Position numbers and translations under genes: made by a program
In this document: in pieces, positions 44,465 to 56,282 of the stretch
How the letters are laid out: every line of letters starts with the position of its first letter
How positions within the stretch are numbered: the first letter of the stretch is position 1
Assembly: GCA_024704765.1 (NCBI GenBank)
Contig: JAKMXF010000133.1
Location: 62,001-126,000 of the forward strand
Length of the DNA stretch: 64,000 nt
Direction: 5' to 3'
From: Oopsacas minuta
Lineage: Eukaryota > Porifera > Hexactinellida > Lyssacinosida > Leucopsacidae
The notes under the pieces: generated by a model
The model's database searches: none
What the model saw: only the letters and a program-made list of their open reading frames with translations
Told to the model about the DNA's origin: nothing

Positions 44465-44796
44465 GGTTTATATGAATATTTTAACACCTTTTGTTTATTA
44501 TAACTTGTTGTTTACTTGATTAAGTGGCTAATTAAATTAGAGTTATTTATGACAAACATCTTTGTCCGAAATTTTGGAGAAATTGGTAAGAACCACAAAC
44601 TTGAAATGTGGCACAACTTAAATCACTTATAAATATCAAAGCCACATCCCGACACATCTCAGAGAAAAGGTGACAATTGTGTCGTCTAATTATATTCTAT
44701 TAGAAATAAATAAATTCGTTCACACAAAATAATAAAAATGTGAAAAACTAAAATTCGTAAATAAAAAGTGATAAATAATAATAAATAATTTGGTAC

Positions 44797-47700
44797 TTAA
44801 TGATTTTTGAAAATCTTGAAGTTAGTTCCAGATTCAATTTCTGATTCTGTAGACTCTTCTCTCCTTCCCCTACGTCTCCAGGATCTAAAAATAGAACATA
44901 AATACCACACAGGCTTCAAAACTGGTTCCAACAGGGTAGGATTGGGTCATTGTCCACCCTTGTTATTAGAACATTTAAGGAATATCTTAAAGGCAAGCAT
45001 ATTTGTCTTCAAATGTAATTTTTGATAAATACATAATCCAATCCTGCCCCTTAGGGTATCAAAACAGGACCCTCTCACCTCCAAATATCCTTATAAAACA
45101 TGTAAATAACAATAATAACAATAATCACAGAACAACTTCCAGCAAATACACTACCAGCCACTATTGCAGGAACATCCAATGAAAATGCAGGGATTGAAGA
45201 GTTAAAAGGAAATGGATTCAGCGGATCGATACACTTGAATGAGCCAATCATATTTGAGCATACAAATGTGTCGGGACAGGTGGCAGGATTTGTACATTCA
45301 TTCATATCCTGACAGGTTCTGCCATCTGACGATATAGCGTACCCCGTGACACAATCGCAGGTGTACTCTCCGATCTGATTGGTGCAATCTTGGTCACAAA
45401 TATCCGTCTGACATTCATTTGAATCCAAACACGAAAAAGAATCGATTTTACTTGGAACAAAACCTTGCTTACACAAACAAATGTTATTGGAACTAATTAG
45501 AGCGCAGATTTGAGATTCAGTGTCACAATCTGATGCAACACACGACACATCAGGTTCACACGTAAATGTGTCACCAGAGAGTGACAGTCCCGCGACACAA
45601 TCACAACGATATGATCCAGGTGTGTTGATGCATAATTGGTGACAAATTGGATTCTGACACTCATCTACATCCACACATACACCTAAAAATAGAACAATAC
45701 AAATATGCATATATAGATTTGGAAATTAGGTCAATTGGTACAATTATATGTACCAATTGTGCCACTTTAAGACATGGTGCGAGTGTCATGTCCCCCCGAA
45801 ACGTGTCAAAAGTGGCACTGTCCACATTGGACAACAAATACATTCCGTGGTAATATACAACATTCCGAATCTTCATTATGGTAGTCAAGTAACTTAAACT
45901 GGAACTATGAACTAGTATAACTCACCATCTGTATTTCTCTCATAACCATCAATACAAACACACTCAAATGAACCAATCAGATTATTGCAATATTCCACAT
46001 TACCACAATTATGGACAAACCCTCTATCACCGACACATTCATTATAATCTTCACAGTTCATGCCATCTCCTATCGTGCCATTTGGACAAGTGGCACACTC
46101 TGCCACAAGACTCGGAGGTGGCAGATCGACACATGACACCTCTGGGTAGCATTGTAGAGCTGTACAAGCATCCAGATCCTCTGAACACGTAGGTCCAGTG
46201 TAACCTAAAGGTGTGAAAATATATAAACAAATGGTGGGCGCCAAAAGGTGTGAAAATATGAAACTAACCTGGGTTACAAACACAAGTTTGTTTACCATAT
46301 AACAAAATGAAATTTTCTTGAGTAAAAGTTGAATTAGAACAAACACCAAATACACAGTCACAAACATTCAAAATGAAACTGAAACCAACCACCAAATTAG
46401 TTCTGGATTGAGCTAAAACAGTAATTCCGAATTCTTTGTTTTTCTCAAATTCAGCCAATCGAAATTTGAGAACATAAAAATTCCTAAAAGCTGTGAGATT
46501 ATTGGACAATCCAAGCTCTATATCATTCAATTTGGAACTAACACCTACACTATACACCCCAAGAGGATCAAATACTTCAAACTCAAAATAGTACCAAATA
46601 TTGATTCCAACACTTATTTCTTTAGTTCCATTTTTAAGCTCTAACTTTGGAGGAGAATTGGAACTAAGTAATTGAAGATTAATCAATTCATTTTGAGCAT
46701 TTAAAGTGTCGGTAGCTAAAATTGTGTCGCCTGCCACTAAATAGTCATACAAACAAGCTGTCGAACTGCCACAAATCTAAAAATAAAAATATATAAAGAT
46801 CCCCGCGTAAATTTACAAATGGCGCCTTTTTTGATTAACACATACATTCATAGCATCAGCTGATATGATTAAATCCGAGAAATAAACTGGAACTAAAGAG
46901 GTGTCAGTGTAAGTACTGGTATCTTCCAAGGCTTTATACTCAAATAAACTTGTACTTGTCACTGCCCAAGATTGCCCAAATGTGTCGAGTGCCATATCTC
47001 TCTGAAAAGGTGTCAAAGTGGTGAAATTCACACTTGTGCCATTCATAAGAATAATGTCATCTGATTGGTCAGAATTAAAATTGCCTAGCAACCCTACTGT
47101 AGTGGAGTTATGCGAAAATGGCAGAGAAATTTCATAATTTAAGGCGCCAGATTTAAGCGCCACTTTTACAGTAACACCTGTACTGAATACCACTATTGTT
47201 TCATTGGTTGGATTTACGGACACATTATAGCCATTTCTATTAAGAAAAGTAGGATAATCTGGTATAAGTGGCAGAGTGGCACGGCCAGTTGCATATGCCA
47301 CAATTTCACCACTTTCTATTTCAAACTGTATAACTTCAGAAGTGGAGGATTTGAGTACTAGAGCTGAGGTGTAAGTGGCTTCAAATGTGTCCAACTGTGT
47401 CGTACGCATTTGAGCTTCAAATAAGACAGATTTTGTAAGTATGAATTCACCTAACAATAGAAAAGGTGTGAAAATATGTATATAAAATGGAATTTTATGT
47501 TCTTACCAATTGCATTGAATGTAAATTCAAAACCATCAAAAGTTATGAAATGTGGATCTCCAAATCCACCAGAAAAACCACTTTTTTCAAAACCACTTAA
47601 CCCAATTTGTGGTCTCACTACATAATAATTGTCACAACTGGCACGAGTGGCACAACACAAATCAAAGAATCCATCTTCATAAGTGACATATTGAGGCACG

Positions 47701-50700
47701 AGTGGAGAAAACCTCAGGAATGTGGACAGGTGTGAAAGGAATGTGTCCGTTGCTATAGAGTAACAGCAAATAATTGATTGACTATCAGAAGATGGGTAAA
47801 CAGGTGTGACACAATATGGATCAGCTGTGTACCGGAAAAAGCGATAATCTGATTGGGCAGAAATCAAATCAGCTGGACAACTCCTAAAAAGTACAAAATA
47901 ATTCCCTAGTAACCATTATTCCCTCAAGAATGTATAAAACCATAAATATCTGAGGGAGATAAAAGGTGTGAAAATTGTGTCACAAATCATTTTTCAACCA
48001 ATCAAATTTAACAAATATGAAATTCAACCAATAGAATACCTGAGTGTAAACTCATCAGGTAGCATATAACCAGCTGGGTTAGTAAAACTATTCAAATCAG
48101 CTGTTATTCTCTCTTCACACAATTCAGATTGTGTCTTAGTAGGCACTTCACCAGGTGTTGAGCTTACCCGGTATCCTAGCACCACCTGAGGGTACACAGT
48201 ACTCTCATTGTTGGTACACGGGACCTATAATGTATATCTTAAATCGTGTCCCTATTAGCCCCAAAGAGGAGAGGGATTGATACACCATACGGTGGGATTG
48301 ACCCCTTTGGGGTGAAGTCATTTAAAGTATCAAATCCCTTAACCTCAGAGGGTGTGAAAAGTGGCACATACCATATACACATCATTTGTAGTACTCAGAT
48401 GATGATTGTTATAAAATGTGCCACCTGCGTTAAAGCCTATTGCAGCATTGAAGGGTGCTTTAGACCAATCAAAATCCTCACAGTTATAAGAGAATAACAC
48501 CTGTGTATTAACTGAGCCATCTGATAGGACAACAGCCTGGAATGTGTTATGCTAGAAAAGTAATAAATTCATTGGTTGGATATATCTAAAAATAGAATTC
48601 GGAATATAACTGCGAACTAACCTGCGTACAACTAGGCATATAATCTTGACCAATCAATAAACATCTGTAAAAAACACCTCCGTCAGCAGGGTATGGCCTC
48701 ACTTTATGCCATGTAGCCACTAGAGCATATTGGCCGTTAAAACCACTTCCAACCCTTGAGCTTAATTGGCTTAAAAGTGTCGCATCAGTGTGAAGTTGCC
48801 ATGACACCTCTCCAAGGAATGTGGTATCGATATTAGCCCAGAATGGCGCAATAATATACGCATTCTTAGTGAGATCTGAGTAACCAGGGAATATCTCTGG
48901 ATATGGAGGTGTGAATGGGTTGCCAAATGAAATAGTACCTTTATTACTCACCTAAGAACAAATACAAACTGGTGAGTCGTATCAGTATATGGGACCCTTG
49001 GGGGCAATGTAGACCCCTCGTAGACCCATGTTAGTGAATGGGGCATACAACAACCGGGACTACAATCAACACCCGTTATATCAAACACGAATATATCTAA
49101 TTACCCGCTCAAAGTATCATATATATCATCGAACTAATTATCGTGTCCCGTTAACTTAGATATAACAGAAGTTTGCTATGTTTCTCTGCCATTTCAAAAT
49201 GTCGCAAAGTTGTATGTCCAGACCACCTACTAGATTGTGGCGCCTAAATATGTGGAAATATCATAAAACTTATATGGCGCTTTCGTGTTTGACAACATAA
49301 GTAAAGAGAAATACAGGAGGAACACAAATTGAGCGGGTAACGCGGGACGTAGCATAAATGCCCGCACAACAAAAAAGCTGAACAATTGAGGTTATCGGCG
49401 GGACATTAGCCTCAAAAAAGTCCGAAAAGGCGGGACAATTATACGCTATTCAATTGAATAGTATTGAAAATTAAAACACTACGTCACCTCTACAATGTCT
49501 ACACAATATTCTAAATATAGAACTAAACCTAATATACTACAACCATAAAGTATGTTAGTGCTATAACTAACGCTTCTGTTGCAAACTGATACTATAACTA
49601 TGTAACACCTTATGTTATTACGTAATTATTGTAGACCAAACAATCGATCGAAATGTGATAAATAGGCGGAACGGATGTTCCTTTGAGCATATTTGTACAA
49701 TTTTGGTATAAGCGGGTGTAACCTCTACAGACGTAGTGACACCATTTCCCCTCTTGTGGAGGTTACCATGTATTTCTTTATTAAAACACTTGTGGAAAAG
49801 TGTCCTATCTTGTCTAATTGGGGGAGTTCGTGACACAATTTTATTAACTTTCTATTTAGACCACCAGTAGCCATGGCAACACCAGACCCAGAATTCGACA
49901 CAAAGGAATTCTCAGAAGAAGAACGAATGGCCTTACTGGAACTAAGAGCGTTAATTCTAGATATATTACCAGAGCGACACAATTTTGATAACGACACAAT
50001 CTTGATAAAATGGCTACGCGCGCGTAAATTGAATCCAGCCAAAGCAGAGAAAATGATTCGTCAACACTTCGCATACCTCGAAACAAATTGCCTCAATTAT
50101 ATCGACAAATGGCGCCCTCCAGAGGTGTTAACGAAATATTTACCATATGGCAGCTTTGGAGAGGACCGAGAGGGACGTCCTGTCGTATACTTCAGGTTCG
50201 GACAGATGGACGTAAGTGGGGTAAGTCGATCTGCCAGTAAAATAGAGCTGCTAAAGATAATGCATAAAAATACAAAACTTTTGGAAGATATTTATATAAC
50301 AAATAGCGCCAAATATGGCAGAAAAATTGACCAATTGGTTCTGGTGGTTGACCTGGAGGGACTTGGATTACACCATTTCTATCCGAGGGGTCTTTCATAT
50401 CTGAAAGCTCTCATTAGAGGATCAGAGGACAATTATCCAGAGACGATGGCGAGGATTTTGGTCATAACAAATTCTCCAGTTTTTCATTTAGGTTGGGAAT
50501 TCGCGGGCCATTTTATAGACGAAGGGACCAAAAAGAAAATCCAATTTATCCGACAGAGCGAGTGTGAGGAAAAGCTGACACAATTTATAACACCTCAAGA
50601 ACTGCCACAATGTTATGGTGGCACTGCCACTTTTCCAGACACAATTAGTCAAGGAGGGATTGTCCCTGAGAAATATTATTTGAAGAATATTCTAGATGAA

Positions 50701-53700
50701 AGACAACTGGAACTATCCTTAGTTCCAGTTAATGCTAGGTCATATGTACAAATTCATATTGAAGTATTGGCGCCAAAATCGATACTCTGTTGGATTTTCA
50801 AAACTAACAATTATGACATTAATTTCGCGATTTATTTTCAACCACTTGGCGACACTAACACCTCTCCAATAACTGACTTAAAATGTGTCTGCACGCTTCA
50901 AAGATGTGATTCACAAGTGGTTCCTTGTAAAGGCGACATAATGTGCCACATGGCTGGTATCTACATATTATACTTCGATAACACTTATTCATGGTTCCAT
51001 AATAAAGAGGTGCACTACATGTGCCACATAGTGCCACCTGACACCTATTTTTGAGGTGGTTTTTATTTTTAGATTATTTTACTAGACTTATCCCTTATTG
51101 AATGACACCTTTGTTCTATATTTAGTAACAGTTTTATACAACGTGGGTCCTCTCTAATTGTCCGCTCCGTAATCCATTGCGGGTACTGTACTCTGTATTC
51201 GGAAGGTGTCAACTAATTATACATATACCAAATTACAAATAATCGCCATATGAGGTGACACAATAGTGGCACAACTCACATAAGCAATATTGGTGTATAA
51301 TGAACCAATTAGAAAATATTCCGGCAGATTTATGGCAGATGATGTAACATGCTGTCCCTTAGCCAAAAGAGTATCTCCATTTATAGTTCCATATGGAACT
51401 AATAATTGTTCTGGAATCTGATTATCTAGAAATGAAGATGATAACAAATAAACAAACTGTTTTGACAAAAATGGTCCCCCCTACAAAACAGGTTCCGAGG
51501 GACCATTTTGACAAATATCCATGGTATTGAATAAAAATGGTCTCCCCACAAGTGGTAACTCAATAGGCTATAGACTAAATAGTAGGCCATTCATACTCCA
51601 TGTTTTAGAGTATTTGAAGGCAAGTTGCTTTAGTATTGTAAACACAGACACCCTCGCTAATCCGAACAGTCCTGCACCAATGAAAACACAAACTGTTCAG
51701 ATTAGTGAAATAACACTAATCCAATGGAGAATTACCACCTCGCTACCCCTCCCCCTATATCCAACAAAAATAATGGCTAATATCGAGTGCGGTATTAAGA
51801 TTCGCATTCAGTCTAGGCGAATGGTAAATGAGATTTTGCTAATTTCATAATCGTGGTAAGCTATGCCCGGTTGAGGGAGGTGCCCGTATCTTAACAACAA
51901 ATCTCGTATATTTTCTAAAGAAAATATTATTTTCTTACTTACTGCGTACAAAGAGCTGCGGATCTTGGAGGTTCTACTAACTCTACAAATCACATGCGAA
52001 AAGAAGATTCCAATCCCTCATATTTTTTGTTCAATAATCAGGATTAATGATACATTGCCCTGTCCGAGGGAATAACCAGTTCATGTACACATAGTTATCT
52101 GATTACTTAGCCATCATTACAATACAGAGTTTGAACTTTGAAGTCATACAAACGTTAAGAACTATTTGAGAATCCTCAAAAGTGAGGGGGACCAATTTTG
52201 CAGGGAGGGACCATTTTTATTCAATACCATGGTTAATTGTAGGGGGGACCATTTTAGTCAAAACAAAACAACAAACAAACAAACAAACAACTTACCATCA
52301 ATTGGATCAATTTGGAATGAGAACTCCTTGAGAGTTACAACTTCATTTAATCTGAAATTAGAAAGTGGTGCTATGACACCTGTGCCACTATACACGCCAC
52401 CTGGTGTGAGTGACCAATTACATTCTAGTGTCAGATTAAACGGAACTAATTTAGTAAACTCAACAGCTGGAGTTGTCTGAGAATTAGGTGTGTCTTTTAG
52501 TATTATCAGCTGATTCAAAACAGGCGTTGAAATGATACAAGAATAAAGATTCGAAGTTGTATCATTATCTACTTCCATGGTAACGAAGTAGGTTAATTGG
52601 AATGCAGCTGTTAATTCCGATACATCATTATCAGGTGTTAAATCCAAACTACAAATAAACATAGGATCTACTGTCAGAGACAAGGTGTCAGGTGTCGTTG
52701 TGTCGCTTAACGTGTATCCAGGCTGCATCACTAAAGGAGAAGTATAAATCACTGATCTGGCGCCTGAAACTTAAAGAGGCGCCTAAATATTAACTCACAA
52801 AATAGTTGTTGCACAATTTGGTCAGAGTATAAAGGTGTGAAGTGGCTGTCACATATTTGTGTCAGTCTAAGTGTGGCTATTAAATTACTGTCCCACTGTA
52901 CCAATCCGTATAATGTGTCTCTAACTGTAATACTCAAAGGTTCGTTGCTAGGCAACAGAGTTTGGTAGAAGGAATTTGCAGTTCTGGCATAGATATATAC
53001 GAAATAACATGATTGGTCAGTTATTGAGGTGTCTGTTAATGTGAAGGTGTAGAATGCTGGTGCGCAGGACTGTGCCCAACTCAAGGTGTTAATTCTTTGT
53101 GTAATTGGAACTAAACGAAGTACAGTTCCTGATATGTCGAAACTCAAGGGCCGCAATAATTAGTTAAATATTTGATTATTAGATATAGAAACAATTTGGT
53201 AATAAACAATAACAAACGTATGAAACTAAAAATATTACTTTCATTGAATTTGAAATTTTGAGTTTCATAGAAAGCAATTATGTAATTGTGTCGCTAATTG
53301 TGTCTATTATTAAGCCACATTATGAAACACATTACTTCACATTGAAAGTAATACTTAATTCTAATACAAATTCTAAAGAAGAGATATTTCTATAAAAGAA
53401 CTGAAGACAAAGAATATTGGAAATGGCAACAAACATGAGCCAGGTAACACCTTCAAAAGCTGAGAAGATGTTGAAGAAGTACGAGAATAGATTAAAGGAA
53501 ATTCTGTCCATTGACTTACAAGAAATTACAGTTAATGGAATTTCCGAATTGTCTAGAGGGTTCCAGTTGGAAATGGAAACTCTAAATAGCAAGAAGGCCT
53601 CCGTACTGTCCACAGAAACACGTGTATCCTTGAAGGGACGATATACCGGAATAATACAGGAGTACAGGAATATTGTTAAGATACCAAATATCCTCAATAA

Positions 53701-56251
53701 AATGGAAAGAATTGCAGTGACATATGACGTAAATATAGGTGTTAGAATAGTTGACAAGTTATCACGTCTCTACAAAGATTATGAATCTGTAATCTCCAGT
53801 AAAATACTTCCTGTCCCTCTCAAAGATTCATTCCAGGAGCGATACGACCAGCATTTACATAAAATATCTCTATTAATCATCGATGACGGCCTTCCTATTG
53901 AATTCAAAGACAGCCTCTACTACATAGAGAGGACTCTAGCAGAACCTTCTCTATACTCCCTAAACGGTCTCATCATGTGGAAGGAGACAGCTGAGGAAAA
54001 GATTCATAAAATTCAGAATCGGATAGTCCCTAAACTCCCAAAACCGATCGAGAGTGTGATAGTAAAGAGATACGAATCTCTGAGACTGAGACTGAAGGCA
54101 GAGATCTTAAAGATGAGGACTTATCCTATTCCAGAACCTTGGTGTTCAGATTGTATGAGGAAGGGAATGACACACTTGATTGAGGGAGAATTCATTTTCT
54201 ATTTAGATCCTGAAATAGAGGGAGACATGAAACCAGTGAATCCATCCAAGAGAGACCTGCTTCCCGGGGGTATCACACGTCAGGAGTATGACATGAGGCT
54301 AAACAGACTCAATATGGAGTATGCGATAGCTACAGATGAGTTGGAAACCAGGAATGCAGATAGGATAGAAGAGAATTGCAAATTGATGGAGGGTTGGTAT
54401 GCACGCATTGAGGAGAGTGTGACTTTCACGTTTAATGAACTATCTTTCCTGTACAGAGACGCTAGGTCTCTAGAATATCTGGTCAGGAAGAATAAGGAGG
54501 ATAAGTATTTGAAGGAAATATATGATATAATACAAAGAAAGATCCGTCACTATTACGACAACAGAATAGACATTCCTTCATTTGCTATCAACACTGATAA
54601 CGATCCCATGTGGATAGCTCCACCCAAAGAAGAGAGGAACATCCCTGTAGCATCTGGTGTTGATAGAGGTGGAGAAACTCCTCACCAATTAGATACACCA
54701 GCTGGTATAATTGTGGTTAAGAATACCGTAATAGTAGCGGATAGATACGGTGATACAGTCTCACTCTACAGAGCTAATGATCTTGCAGCTAAGTATTCGT
54801 ATCATTGCCCTCATTTGCCTGATACTCCTGTCTCATTGACATACTTCAAACAGTCCTTATTCATGTGCTATACAAGTTTATTAGCACAATTCAGCTTAAC
54901 ATGGAGAGATAGTATCGAGATATCTCGCATGATTCGTGAACACTACATCTCAATACCACAGGCTTGTTGTACCTCCTCTAACAGTAACCATTTGTATGTG
55001 GGGACTCTTAAGCCCAGTCTCATCCGTATGCAGGTAGATCCTCTCTGTATACAACAAGAATACCCACTCAATCCTATCCTGCATAACAAGATACCTAACA
55101 GGTATCCATGGCTACAGGACATGAAGGCTGTTGATGATTGTGTTATATGTCTCTTCACAGGATCTCCCTCTCCTCTACTAATGTTCTCTCTAGAAGGAGT
55201 ACTCATAAAGTCTATACTCACAGAGGATCAGATAGTAGGAGCATACAACTTCAACCTGTTCTATAATCATATCACAAATGAATGGAGAATATACATATGC
55301 GATTTCTGGGATAATTCCATCAAAGTGTTTGACCTGTCCTGGAGAATTCATAGAAACAGTTTGTGAGACAGGACATGGACTGTGTCAAATATTCCGTCCC
55401 TCTTGCATATTTATACAACGATCTGGCTATGTTACAGTTGGTGACATGAAGGAGGACAACTGTCTACAGATGCTCTAATCTCCTGTCCCATTGTTTATTA
55501 TTATCATTATTATTATTTGTTTATTTCCCAATTATAGTGATTTGTGTGTTTATACATTTTCTGAATAAAAAGCTACAATATCATAAATATCGATAAAATG
55601 GCAGTGACACTGAAATCTTGCTAGTTTCATTGAAACAAAAATTGGGAAATATTGCAAAATAGCTCAAAGTGACATAATTGTGTCACAAACACATTCCAGA
55701 AAGGATCACAGCTGGGGTTCATTCAAAAAATTATAATAATCATTTTGGGATATGTGAAAATTTCAATTCATACCACAAGAGTTCCAAATCTGTGTAACCA
55801 TTTGAATATTAATCGGAATGTTAGATTTCCCAAGGCCGCGCTGACTGACGTCATATATCGTCTATGCCATTAGGACATCTTCCTATACGAACTGTTCTAT
55901 AAATAACTCACCCAATATATACATATACCATGGAAGGAACAGCTGATCCACATAAACAGGAAATTGTATAATCACTGTATAGTTAACATTTGACACTAGC
56001 AAATTGGAACTGGAACTAAGATGACCTACTATACTCAATGTTTTAGTTTCAGATTGTAATAGTTAGAATAACTTCCATCAAATTGTCTCAATTGTGAGCT
56101 AGCATCTGATAGGATGATAGAGGTGTTAAATAGTGGCTCGTTACCATGGATATCAGATAGACACATAGTAATGTTTGTTATTTGTATAAATATCAAACTC
56201 TGATTGGTAACTTCAATACTGTACTCAGCTACTGCAATATTATCTAAAGTA

Positions 56252-56282
<31 letters not shown>

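Noticed and set aside
52749-53156. Upstream extension of a receptor exon to 53156
   Set aside because: The phase fits only if the exon starts at 53110 after cgtttag; the extra 46 bases lack an acceptor and belong to the intron.
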